DNA of 64,000 bases from Phyto melanocephala (taxonomy: Eukaryota; Arthropoda; Insecta; Diptera; Rhinophoridae). Made by a program: the position numbers and the translations under genes. Positions 1 to 9,900 of this stretch are shown piece after piece (position 1 is the stretch's first letter; each line of letters starts with the position of its first letter). The notes beneath the pieces were generated by a model. It made no database searches. It worked only from the letters and a program-made list of their open reading frames with translations, and was not told where the DNA came from. Location: contig OW799234.1 in assembly GCA_941918925.1 (NCBI GenBank), positions 70,493,043 through 70,557,042 of the forward strand, read 5' to 3'.

Positions 1-456
1 AATTTTTTACATTTTCTCGTTTATTTCTTTTTTAATTTTCTTTAATTTTTCAAAATTTTTGCTAATTTTTTTGACATCTCAAATTTTTAAAATAATAAAA
101 ATTTATTCATCAAGAAGAAGAAGAACAGTTGAAATCAAATTATTATTAAAAAGAAATCATAGCTTGATTTATTTGTACTCATACTGTTGTCCCACCTATT
201 ATTTAATGTTATTTTTGTCAAATTATTTTTTTTAAATCATACTATCTTTAATTGATAACCATTTTGAAATTTTTACGAAAAGTAAACATTAAATGATGCA
301 ATTGAAGCAAATGCATGATTATCGTGACAAAGTATATGATGAAATGAAACAAAAGTAACTATTACTTGTTTTCGACAATCAAATATTGTTATAGAAACTA
401 TAATATGACCATCGTGATCATGTCGTAACATGGTTTTTTTTGCATGTATGTATTAG
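1..456. repeat. Unnamed dispersed repeat, copy 1 (empty site)
   Basis: This A+T-rich non-coding stretch is homologous to the flanks of the DINE-1-like element at 41879-43990 and, more distantly, to 48060-48530. Shared landmarks in order are a GAAGAAGAAC run, a long poly-T followed by AAATCAT, then AAACATTAAATGAT, TTACTTGTTTTCGA and a terminal CATGGTTTTTTTTGC. Its left part lies outside the window. The copy lacks the rolling-circle insertion present in copy 2, so it serves as an empty site. Class unknown; copy 2 hints at terminal inverted repeats, which would make it a non-autonomous DNA element. Confidence 0.6.
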
Positions 457-891
457 CCAAGTCATTTCATATGATACGAATATTGATGGGGATAAGAAAA
501 ACAATTATCTACCATTTTTTTCCGGACTCCATCTTAGATTTAATATTTTACTGTATTTTACTTGTCATGCCATCCATTGACCATCGTCACTAAACAGCTA
601 CGTGTTTTTCCTTTTTTTGAGAGTTGTAAAAAGAGTGTGTGTAATAACGCCGGTACCATATTAAGTATAACAGATCTGTAATTAGAAAGTGATGTAAGAA
701 GTGGTGTAATGTTGAAAGAAAAAAAAAAAAAAAATTGGCCACTACTTGAGAAGCTTGAATGGGAAACTATCATTTTTTTTTTCTTCCGAATTGATGAGTA
801 CTTCGATAGAATGGGACAGTTTGAAAATTTTAGTACTTTAAAAGAATATGTGTATATTAAGTACATTAATCCTATATTCGTACACAATTTT
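457..891. other. No recognised feature
   Basis: A+T-rich sequence with poly-A and poly-T runs near 719-735 and 772-783. The short open frames here are compositional and show no family motif. I see no gene or repeat I can name. Confidence 0.5.
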
Positions 892-1027
892 TATACCCGC
901 CACCAAAAAAATGGTGGGGGTATATTCATTTTGTCATTCCGTTTGTAACACATCGAAATATCCATTTTAGACCCCATTAAGTATATATATTCTGAATCAG
1001 GGTTTGATTTGATGACGATCTAGCTAT

Positions 1028-1080
1028 GTCCGTCCGTCTGTCCGTCTGTCCGTCTGTCCGTCTGTCCGTCTGTCCGTCTG
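1028..1080 (+). repeat. (GTCY)n microsatellite inside family 1 element
   Basis: A run of GTCC/GTCT tetramers, the hallmark proto-microsatellite of dipteran mini-me elements. Other copies of the family carry different repeat numbers at the same place (21207-21232, 38569-38627, 42017-42039), so length varies from copy to copy. Confidence 0.9.
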
Positions 1081-1535
1081 TTGAAAGCACGATAGAGGTC
1101 GCACCGAAAAAGCTAGGGGGCTCAAATTTTGCCAGAATCTTTCTTATAGACAAGGTTTGTTTGGTATTGAAAATGGGCTAAATCGGAGTATTAGGAAGAG
1201 AGTTATAGCTCGAAAAGCCAGAGTAGGTCGAAAAAACCGTGTCCTTCAAACATCGAATAAAACGGAATTGTGTCCAAATGCATTAACGTAGACTCATGAA
1301 ACTTCGAATATATATTTCCTGAGTAAAAATAATATTGTCGCCCGAAAATCATCTAAATCTATGTATTAGGAGACGAGTTATCGATCAAAATGTACGAAAA
1401 TTTATACCGCACAGTGTATTTTTCGGTATATTTAAAAACAAAAACGTCATAAAAGCAACAAAACTTAATGTACGACTCTGAAATTTTGCACACTTTGGTT
1501 TTTGGTGAGACGCTTTTTTGTAACGGAAAATCAAT

Positions 1536-2560
1536 GTGCCACGCCCACTTTTACGCCCACCTCCCATATAACGTTTTACCTAAAATTCATATAATTTCTC
1601 TATTAATAAAGATTTTGGAATAAAAAAGGGCTATATTGAAACACCTAAGTTGTACTCATTCGCAAAAATAACTTTGACACGCCTACTATAACGCCCACTT
1701 TTCACGTTATCTACCGTTAATGAAATTTAAAAGCTCATAAAACCGCCAAAATTCGAGGTATGATGATCAAATTTGCTACGTATATCCCCCTAGGCAATGT
1801 AATTACTGTGCCAGAAAATTAAGGTGCCACGCCCACTTTTACGCCCACCTCCCATATAACGTTTTACCCAAAATTCATATAATTTCTCTATTAATAAAGA
1901 TTTTGGAATTATAAGGGGCTATATTGAAACACCTAAGTTGTACTCATTCGCAAAAATAACTTTGACACGCCTACTATAACGCCCACTTTTCACGTTATCT
2001 ACCGTTAATGAAATTTAAAAGCTCATAAATCCGTTAAAATTAGAGGTATGATGATAAAATTTGCTACGTATAACCCTCTGGGCAATATCATTACTGTGCC
2101 AGAAAATTAAGGTGCCACGCCCACTTTTACGCCCACCTCCTATATAACGTTTTACCAAAAATTCATATAATTTCTCTATTAATATAGATTTTGGAATAAT
2201 AAAGGGCTATATTAAAACACCTAAGTTGTACTCATTCGCAAAAATAACTTTGACACGCCTACTATAACGCCCACTTTTCACGTTATCTACCGTTAATGAA
2301 ATTTAAAAGCTCATAAAACCGTTAAAATTAGAGGTATGATGATCAAATTTGCTACGTATATCCTTCTAATCAATGTAATTGTTGTGCCAAAAAGTTTAGT
2401 TGACACGCCCACTTTAACGCCTACCTCCCATATAACGGTTTATCTTAAATTCATGTAATTTCTCTATTGACAAAGCTTTTGGGAAAATAAAGGACTATAT
2501 TGAAATATTTAAGTTGTATTTATTAGCAGAAACTCTATTGACACGCCTACTTTAACGCCC
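1536..2560 (+). repeat. Tandem ~288-bp units inside family 1 element
   Basis: Successive units begin with GTGCCACGCCCACTTTTACG at about 1536, 1824 and 2112, spaced 288 bp, followed by a more diverged unit near 2399 and a partial one near 2530. Each unit contains GTGGGCG/CGCCCAC motifs, a TTCATATAATTTCT segment and a TTATCTACCGTTAATG segment. These are non-coding. Unit number differs between element copies. Confidence 0.85.
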
Positions 2561-2616
2561 ACTTTCATTGAAAGACTACATTGACAAAAGCATTTTAGTA
2601 GCATATCGAAGTTATA

Positions 2617-2955
2617 AAGGGTGGTTAAATTTTAAGGGCTGATGTTGTTTTTAAATAAAACACAAATTCTTTAAGAAATTATTATCATTTCTTTTTATAA
2701 TGATAATATTTGTATGGTTCAATTATGCATTTAACAAAATATCGGCCAAATGGCCCCCCCCCATCCTTGGCGCCACTCCTCTATCTGATAGTCCAAATTT
2801 TCAATGACAATGTTGATGCTCAATTGTTGGGCATGATGATGAGTAGAGGTTGACTGCTCTTTTGCCACACTATCGCAAAAACCAGCAGTGGTTCCCATTC
2901 AATGAACTAAGAAGGCATTCACAGACTTTCTAAAATTGGCCCTTACAATTAAGCC
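2617..2955. mobile_element. Deleted mariner (left part) embedded in DINE element
   Basis: Begins AAGGGTGGTTAAATTTTAAG after a TA, the same terminal inverted repeat as the mariner at 61987-63107, and continues into the transposase 3' end read on the minus strand (AACAAAATATCGGCCAAATG encodes part of the C-terminal GGHLTDILFHT motif). The piece stops near 2955, where DINE 3' flank sequence follows. Confidence 0.7.
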
Positions 2956-2998
2956 AACATTTACAAAGAAAGTGATACATATTTTTATATTATTATCA

Positions 2999-3300
2999 CA
3001 CGGTGATTCAAAATATACATTCTCAGCATTTTGCTAAAACGGGAAATTTATTAGTAAGATTTTGATTTTTAAACTGCTATAATATTTTGCTTTTAAAAGA
3101 TTTTCAAACGAAATAAGTTTTGTATAATTTTAAAATTTGTTAGCCATTAGTACATGAATATAAATTGTTTATGATGTTTAGAGATAATTTTTTTTTACTT
3201 ATGTCAAAATTTTCCTAAATTCCCATTTTTAATAGAGCATAACTTCAGGAGAACATAAGATAACAAATATAAATTAGCACTATTTCGTAGATAAAACTTT
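2999..3300 (+). repeat. 300-bp repeat segment S, copy 1
   Basis: Begins CGGTGATTCAAAATATACAT and runs to about the GATAAAACTTTCCTC sequence. Closely similar copies lie at 16727-16992 and 22125-22430, all inside family 1 elements but in opposite relative orientation in the copy at 16.7 kb. No coding content. The CAGGGTGATTC start seen in the other copies resembles a Tc1/mariner terminus, but no matching second end is visible. Confidence 0.6.
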
Positions 3301-3476
3301 CCTCTTAAATTCATGTAAATTCTCTATGAATAAAGATTTTGGAATACTAAAGGACTATATTGAAATATCTAAGTTATGTTTATTAGCAGAAACTTTATTG
3401 ACACGCGTATTTTAACGGCCACTTTCATTGAAAGACTAAATTTACGAAAACATTTTACTAGCATACCGAAGTTATA

Positions 3477-4085
3477 ATGGATGGTTTAATTTTAAGGGAC
3501 TATGTTGATTTTGAATAAAATTATTATGAAATTATTATCATTTATTTTTATAATGATAATATTTGTATGCTTCAATTATGTATGGAACAAAATATCGGCC
3601 AAATGGCCCCCCCAACCTAGGCGGCACACCTCGATCCGATAGTCCATATTTTCAATGACACTGTTGATGCTCAATTGTTGGGCACGTTGATGAGTCGAGG
3701 TTGCTTGCTCTTTTGCCACGTTACCGTGAAAAAATGCAATGTTTCCCATTCAACGAACTAAGATGGCATTCACAGATGTTTTCACATTTCATACAGACCT
3801 GCTTTGCAGACATTTAAATATTTTTTACAATTCTCACGATTGTGGACGAATTCGAACGATTTTGTTGACCAAAATAATCACAAAGTGCACAAAATGCATT
3901 TTGATTTGAACGCCCATTTTTATAAAAATCTTTAATATTTAAAAGCGTCTCTCGATTGCGTATCTTTCCACGGTTCAAATTGAGTTAGTCTGAGATTGAG
4001 AAATGTCAAATGAAATGCAAGAAAAAAGTTGAAGTTTAGGTGTGGTTCACCTTCAACATGGGCCCTTAAAATTTGACCACCCTCT
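3477..4085. mobile_element. Deleted mariner, both ends, embedded in DINE element
   Basis: A second copy of the internally deleted mariner within the same host element. Its outer ends are GGTTTAATTTTAAGGGAC and the inverted GGCCCTTAAAATTTGACCAC. The minus strand carries the C-terminal end of transposase near 3590-3610 and an N-terminal piece, with most of the catalytic core missing. The left flank ('agcata..gaagttataa') and the right flank (tctacaaagaaagtgatac) recur in other family 1 copies, so this insertion was amplified with the host element. Confidence 0.75.
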
Positions 4086-4289
4086 ACAAAGAAAGTGATA
4101 CATATTTTATTATAAAGAGACTATTCTATAGCGATTGACAAAATAATAAATATTGTGCTTTAAATGTACACAAAATTGGTGGTGGGTATAAAAGATTCGG
4201 CACAGCCGAATATAGTGCTCTTACTTGTTATATTTAAGAGAGTTTCAAAATCGAATTTTATTTGAAAATTTCATATTTTAACTGCTGTA

Positions 4290-4410
4290 TCCATAAAAAG
4301 TATTTTAGGTTTTTCATGGACTTATTTGACAAATTTCTGTACAACATCTGTCAAATAAGCCATTAATAAACCAAAAATATTTTTTATGAGTGCGGCAGTA
4401 AACCGGCACG
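4290..4410. repeat. Small foldback repeat, copy 1
   Basis: Contains ACTTATTTGACAAAT facing ATCTGTCAAATAAGC, followed by CATTAATAAACCAAAAATAT. Related sequences occur at 48860-48955 and 49190-49290. Probably a short MITE fragment; its ends are not defined. Confidence 0.45.
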
Positions 4411-4799
4411 CGCCGTTTTTAAATACAATATTAGATTCGACCCTTAAATAAATTTATTGTATGGCATTCTGTAAAGGCGACCATTATGAATTTTAAATTT
4501 TTTTAATTTGTAATTTAAATTAATTCTGCTAGTCTACCCGTTAACCCATTCTAGCAGCTATATTTCAATGCTAGTATCTTTGTTAATTTCAATTAAATCA
4601 GGAATAATTTTAGCGATCACTGCTCGTAATTTGAAATAACATGCTTGAATTCAAAATGTTTAGTAGTTTTAAAAAATTTGACATATTAAAAAAAATACTT
4701 TTTGCCAAATAAATTTTAACCACAACTTTGCGAATTAGTGACCAAATTTTTTATAACATATTCCTCTACAAGCAAATTTTTTTTACTAATACAAATAAA

Positions 4800-5170
4800 C
4801 GTGACTAGAAAGTATTACAGGGCTGAATAATATATATTTTTTTTTGGTTAAAATACGGAACAAATAAAAGAAGTTGTGTTTTTTTGCTCATATATCAGAA
4901 GGTTTTTGGGCAATTGTGCCCAATAGCATTGAATTTTGGCATATATCCAAAAGATTGGCATCACATGCAGGTCTGTGACACATGTGGGTGCTTCTAAAAG
5001 CTGGTTTTAACCAACACAGGAACTGACAGAAAGATAGAAATTATTAATTCGACACCCCTATTCATTTGATTTCAGAAAATATTTGCTTTACGAGGACGAA
5101 AATTATTATTGTAAACATTAAAAAGGAAATGACAATGCTATATAGACCCTTGGGACCACAGTAGGCGAGT
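4800..5170 (+). repeat. Degenerate mini-me/DINE-like fragment
   Basis: Ordered landmarks match the second DINE family: TTTGCTCATATATCAGAAGG, a CAATTGTGCCCAATAGC block, AACCAACACAGGAACTGACA, TTCAGAAAATATTTGCTTTA and a GGAAATGACAATGC stretch. The same order recurs at 12840-13155, 35820-36070 and, less degraded, at 56760-57050 on the opposite strand. The (GTCY)n tract has decayed to a few bases. Confidence 0.55.
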
Positions 5171-6266
5171 AAAAATAAAAGCACCACATTTAGCTTTTTC
5201 TCAAACTAGAGCTTTTCTTACAGTGTAAGAAATTGTTTTTTGCAAAATTTGCTGACTAAAGTACTTAATACTAGTACTTTGATATGGTCCTCAAATACAA
5301 AAGTAAACGCTCACAAATACAATTACATATACACGACTATAGGATGAAAAGCTGTTGAAAACCACTTGAGAAAATTGTCAACATTTTTTTTTTGTAGTGA
5401 ATGAGCTCATCAAGCAAACAGCAAACAATAGAAATATATTGAAAAAATGTACTAAAGAAAAGTATAACCAAAGTAATATATTGATTGTGGAGGTATTTTT
5501 TTTTCTCTATCAATTTTGGATTTATTATTATTATTATTACTACGGTGTGTACGAGTGTTACCAAGTGCATATAAGAAAATTTTGGCGTCAACTGTAGTTG
5601 CTCTTGATATAATCAAGTGGTTAGTTTTAAGGGAAAACCTTGTACTTTTTATGTTTATACTTACTTATTATTCAGCTATAAAAATTTCCGTTTGATTTTG
5701 ACAAGTTGGTTGGGTGACAACGGGTGGTAACGTTATCAACACACTGGTGTTTCATAATGTTGTACTTTTAGTTAAAGTAATAAAAACAATTTTTTAATTG
5801 AACCTAAGAATTTCGTTGATTTGTTTTAGGTTGATAATACAGTTGCCGTACGTAAGAGCTGTACTGTTGTCCTGTTTGTTGGACTATTAGATCTTTTCAC
5901 CAATAGTTTTTATATTCATCAACACAAAAATTAAAGGATTATATTTATTGTGATACAAATCGAAATACACGTTTTATATTTCCTAGACAACATATTTTAT
6001 GGTATATTTTAAGATAGACGGCTGTCTATCTATTGGAAGCACGAAAAAAAAAGCTAAGAGAATACAATTTCTTTAAAATATTTCTTATATATCAGAACTA
6101 TTTGGCGCAGAATTGGTTCATTAGAAACAAAGTTATCGCTGTCATGATGAAATATTTTTTGATATCTAACCAAATGCGATATTGCCTTAACGAAATCATG
6201 AAGAGAAATCAAATTAAACAGATATGATTCCTGAGTATAGATATGCTTGCCCGCAAATTGCTCAAA
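5171..6266. other. No recognised feature
   Basis: A+T-rich sequence with short homopolymer and (TTA)n runs near 5520-5540. Overlapping short open frames at 5337-5597 and 6033-6296 are low-complexity and show no domain. Nothing can be assigned. Confidence 0.5.
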
Positions 6267-6640
6267 TCCGTGCAGGCTGCACGAAAAGCCCCCCAATGAA
6301 ATAACGCCTAAACGAGAAATGAAATATTCTCCAAATTTTTTTCATAAATTTTTGGGTGTTACATATTTCATATGAAATAACTCCCAATTTTTTTGGGCCG
6401 TTTTTCATTTTTTTGGAAATTATTTCATTTATGATTTAGGGTTTTCAAATTATGAAATAATCTCCAATGAAATAGCACCCAACAAATTTTTAAAATTTGG
6501 GGCTTGTTTCATAGCGTGTATAATTTGGGTGATATTTCATTTTGTATTCGGTGGTTATTTCATTTTTGAAGCTTTTGGTTTGGGGGTGTTTGTAAATACA
6601 TTATATAAAAATAGGCCTTTTACTAGAAAACTTTTAGCCT

Positions 6641-6886
6641 GTGAATATATTACAATATGTTTTCAAATACATAAATGATAACGTTCTGGATTTGGATGGT
6701 GCGGCCTTCGTGACAGACTACGAAATTATTCTACGGACGGCAATAATGATTGTTTTCCCTAAATCAAACGTAATCGGCTGTTGGTTCCACTTTTGCAAAT
6801 CAGTGAGGAGGTCCATAATAATAAAGTGTAACCAACTGGCAGCATTTGTACATACAACCTATATTTTCTCCATCTTGAATTCATGA
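6641..6886 (+). pseudogene. MULE transposase catalytic-core fragment
   Basis: An 81-codon open frame. Residues 17-56 read like a MULE transposase core: a TDYE motif at about residues 25-28 (second catalytic Asp of the DDE triad), then VFPKSNVIGCWFHFCKSVRR with the family's characteristic C..H pair. The N-terminal zinc-finger and first-Asp region and the C-terminal Glu region are missing, so no active enzyme could be made. It lies centrally in the inverted-repeat element at 6275-7681. Frame and motif are seen directly; the family comes from recognition, not from a search. Confidence 0.75.
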
Positions 6887-7182
6887 GCAACCATTTTGTT
6901 TTTTTTACCATGTCTTACGTTTAATGTATTAAGTTTATTACTTATGTATGTACAAGAGAATAATTTTTTGGTAGTTGGGTTTCAAAAACAAATATATTGG
7001 AAATATTAAACAATTCTTTGTTCATACTTCCTTACATCTCCATTACAGAAAATTTCTGCCTTCTTTACAATATTGTAACTATAATGACGTCTCCCATGAG
7101 TTGGATTTTCAAGCCATTCGTAAAGTTTTAGGATAGCTCGTTGGTGGCTGATCTGAAATTGCTTCCATCGTATAAGGGAAAT

Positions 7183-7380
7183 TTATTGCACTGGACTTAG
7201 TCCATTTACAAAACCAAAAGTAGTCACTATTAAACGAGCTTTGTATGTTCTTTCACCAAAAAAATTTATTATGAATGCCGGCACACTTTCGAAGTTGCAT
7301 ATATCCTTATTAAGAAGAAGACGCCTGCGGGCCTCCACGCGATTTTTATCAATAAATTTGCGATTTTGCTGTTGGTCCAT
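7183..7380 (-). CDS. Hypothetical ORF inside the MULE
   Basis: A 65-codon frame on the strand opposite to the transposase, starting MDQQQNRKFIDKNRVEARRR and containing a hydrophobic FIINFFGERTYKARLIVTTF stretch. Similar coding-like sequence seems to continue beyond the stop, towards 7075, in other frames (including LENPTHGRRHYSYN), so it may be a decayed longer gene. I do not recognise the family. It could be a second MULE gene, a captured host fragment or chance. Confidence 0.35.
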   Translation of the reverse strand: MDQQQNRKFIDKNRVEARRRLLLNKDICNFESVPAFIINFFGERTYKARLIVTTFGFVNGLSPVQ

Positions 7381-7739
7381 ATTGACTTCATTAAATCCTT
7401 AATGAATCTGACTCTTTTATAAATTTTGGGCATAATTTCATTTTTGTTGCTGATGGGGTTTTTTTCATTGGGGTTAATTCATTTTCATCATTGGGAGTTA
7501 TTTCATATGAAATAACTCCCAAATATTGGGGGTTGTTTCGTTTTCGTTTTGGGGTTTATTTTATTTATTTTTGGATGTTATTTCATTCACTGTTTTTGGG
7601 TGTTATTTCCAATTTTTTGGGGTTTACTTCATTGGGGATTGTTTCCTGGGCGTTATTTCATTGGGGGCTTTTCGTGGAGCCTCCGTGCATTACAAATGTA
7701 TATATAGATCAAAATTTACAATAAATAATAATAAATAAT

Positions 7740-9060
7740 AATAGGACCATTTTGGTCCATACCATTTTTTTATATAATAAATGCACAAAAACGCGCTTTT
7801 TGACTATTTATAATAATCTGCAAACAAATAGAGTTTAGTTTCATTTAAAATAGGTTTTAGTTTCAAAAATAACTTAAATATAATAACGGTCAAACTTTGA
7901 CCACTGGATGACATACTGTAATAATAATTTTATTTAAAAGCCTGTTTTAACATTCTGATATATTTTTGTGATTCCCCCAAATTCTATTGCTTTACCATGA
8001 TGACCATTTGCCGCTTCATATTGAGTTTACATTATTTCTGTGTTTTTCTAATCTATATCGCCATATAACTAGTACATATTAGTTTTATTTTAGTTTGTGT
8101 TCAGTGTTTGATGTGTTTGCTTTGATAAAAAAAATTGAAAATCGGCGATATTTAGGATAAAAATTTTAGATGTTAAAGCACTCTGACAAATAATTCTGAG
8201 TCAGAAAACGAAGAAGATGCTGCAGGAGTCACTGATATAGGTTTAGTGTATATTGCTAAAAATAAAACGCAATGGAGCGCAGCTCCTTTAGACCGCCGCG
8301 TTGGAACTTTAGCTGAGAATGTCATTTCCATACAACCAGGGCCAACTCGATTGGCCGTATCGAAATGCCACGATATTTCTTGTTATTTTTTCCGCCAGTG
8401 TAAGAAAAAATAATAGTTAAAAATACAAACAAGTATGGATGAATGCATTTATATTACTTTCAGAAATCGATGTTTCGTTGGTACCAATTGATCTAAATCG
8501 TAGGACACCAGAATTTTTACGCCAGCCGAGTTTATCCTTGGCTCAAGAACACATGATAAAACGATCCCACTTACCTAAAAACAAATCATCCGCAGAGCTT
8601 CTGACTGAAATTAGAACATAAACTTCTAATTGTGTAGCATCTATGAGCGGTGTAACAAAAATCTCATCTACAATAAAACGTGGTATCTGCGGCTGCTGTA
8701 GATCCAAATGTGATAATAAGTGAATCATGTGCAGTAAATTTATTTGCAAACTACAACGAAAAATAATTTCCTCATCCTGTACTGAGAATTTTAAACGATT
8801 TATCCACCATTTCTGTAAATTTTTGAGAAGAATAAAACAATAAATATGGGTGGACCAAAATGGTCCCAAACCTAAGATTCGTAACTTTTTATGTTTTTCA
8901 TTTTTTACTTATCATAGATAATTGAAAATTTGTTAGCAACAATACATTAAAAAAAAATACCATGTGAGCTAAAGTTTTATGTTGATATCTTGAATGGTTG
9001 CGAAGTTAAAGCAAAAAGGAAAAAAAATTTGACCAAAATGGTCCAAACCTACCAGCAGGG
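7740..9060 (+). mobile_element. piggyBac-like element remnant
   Basis: The right end reads GGACCATTTTGGTC inward and terminates CCAGCAGGG next to TTAA (9061-9064), the piggyBac target. A matching AGGACCATTTTGGTCC lies at 7743-7758, and the left tip is missing next to the MULE boundary. Coding remnants on the plus strand are an N-terminal piece near 8200-8395 (KTQWSAAPLDRR and SIQPGPTRLAV, matching the TEW...NI..pGP region) and a C-terminal piece near 8490-8790 that ends in a Cys-rich stretch containing RGICGCCRSKCDNK and CSKFIC. The DDD catalytic core is absent, so this is an internally deleted, dead copy. Confidence 0.7.
8439..8790 (+). pseudogene. piggyBac transposase C-terminal/cysteine-rich remnant
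   Basis: The frame from 8439 carries FLRQPSLSLAQEHMIKRSHL, comparable to the segment preceding the cysteine-rich domain in piggyBac transposases. After a stop at 8619 the sequence continues with RGICGCCRSKCDNK, a stop, and CSKFICKLQRK, matching the spacing of the CRD zinc ligands. The CRD normally binds terminal repeats. Stops and frame breaks make it non-functional. The overlapping minus-strand frame is a shadow. Confidence 0.6.
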
Positions 9061-9448
9061 TTAAGCAGTTAAATTGGAAATTCAGTTCTCATAATCACAA
9101 ATAACAACTTTTAAATATAGTGTATTATTGAAATTCCGTTTGGTGTCATTTTTACGGTAACATTCCAATCGAAACTGAATTTTGAGGACAGAATATGAAA
9201 TATTTCATACCAGCAATGCAATTTAGATGTGAATTTGCAAAAGAAACAGAACATTTCTTGGCTTGGCTGCTTGCCCACCAGATCTAAGCCCCAAACAAAA
9301 TCTTTTGCGTATATTTACATGTGGGGGATACCGAAGCAGATATCTTACATAAATGGGTCCTTTTCGACCCCCTTCGTTATTTTGTGAATTCAAGAATAGC
9401 AAAGAAGTATCTCTGGCCTCACTGAGTCTCGTGTCGTTACTCTAGACT

Positions 9449-9900
9449 GTTATGATTTCACATTGTAGGCTGATAATTATCTAGAAACCTCATCACAGAT
9501 CCCCTCAAAATCGCCAACATTTGCCCCAGACTAATTTCTCCCATAGCACCTACATCCAATGTGTGCTTGCCGCTGTAACTAAGTCTGTAGCCAGCCATTG
9601 TCGGATATTCGCACTCTGCATGCGCTGCTCAGCAGTCTTAAGCTACATTCTGCATAGATCATCCTCCACAATTTCAATCTGTGCAGATGATATTTAAAGT
9701 TGCCATTCCCTGTTAACACAGCAGTTATCAAGCTCAGGGTCCTCCAACTACATTCGAATACTCTAACTTCATTGTTGCCAAGGAGCCTGTCACCCTCTTG
9801 TGATTGTCTCTTTCTACCTTTTCAGGTTCGATGATTCCACCTATTTAAAGATGTTTGGATGTACTATGCCATACACTAGAACAACTTTAGGTTCCCGGCT
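9449..9900 (-). pseudogene. LINE ORF2 3' end (I/LOA/R1-type) remnant
   Basis: Read on the minus strand, the sequence gives TGNGNFKYHLHRLKL, the conserved segment between the RNase H domain and the terminal Cys motif of I/R1/LOA-group LINEs. It then gives a decayed Cys/EEEE region, and finally AGYRLSYSGKHTLDVGAMGE followed by LGQMLAILRGSVMRFLDNYQ and a stop at about 9449. The region is clearly richer in G+C than its surroundings. The 5' part is lost and frames shift at least twice. The clade within the I superfamily cannot be fixed from this fragment. Confidence 0.65.

Larger units (their letters stand above)
892..4228 (+). mobile_element. DINE-1/mini-me-like rolling-circle element, family 1, copy 1
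   Basis: This is a non-autonomous element of the Helentron-associated type (DINE-1, mini-me). It starts at TATACCCGCCACCAA, which forms a hairpin with the following GGTGGGGGTATA. It ends with the inverted copy TTGGTGGTGGGTATA, then a perfect 7-bp stem hairpin ATTCGGC-ACA-GCCGAAT, then a tail ending CTTACTTGT. Internally it has a (TA)n block, a (GTCY)n tract, a tandem array of about 288-bp units, two pieces of a deleted mariner and a 300-bp repeat segment. It lies between two T residues with no target duplication, as known for Helentrons. There is no coding capacity; mobilisation would need Rep/helicase supplied elsewhere. The classification rests on known DINE-1 and mini-me architecture and is fairly secure; the family name is not established. 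Confidence 0.85.
6275..7681 (+). mobile_element. Mutator-like element (MULE) with 8-bp target duplication
   Basis: Bounded by inverted ends GGCTGCACGAAAAGCC and GGCTCCACGAAAAGCC (as read inward), and flanked on both sides by TCCGTGCA (6267-6274 and 7682-7689), an 8-bp target-site duplication. The inverted regions extend about 300 bp and consist of degenerate short repeats of the type TGAAATAACNCCCAA and its complement. Between the arms lie a MULE transposase remnant on the plus strand and an unrelated open frame on the minus strand. The element is 1407 bp, too short to be autonomous. The MULE assignment rests on the transposase motif; an 8-bp duplication is compatible with MULEs. Confidence 0.8.

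Noticed and set aside
558..948. Overlapping open frames of 79 and 109 codons on opposite strands
   Set aside because: Built on homopolymer runs; no domain, no codon-use signal, and one runs into the DINE element.
1385..1567. Recurrent 60-codon minus-strand frame (also at 22980-23162 and 38931-39113)
   Set aside because: It recurs because the DINE head recurs. The amino-acid sequence does not look conserved beyond the DNA identity, so it is a shadow of the non-coding repeat.
1536..2560. Regular repeats with spacer-like segments that could suggest a CRISPR array
   Set aside because: The unit is 288 bp without short conserved direct repeats and unique spacers, the DNA is eukaryotic, and the array sits inside a dispersed element.
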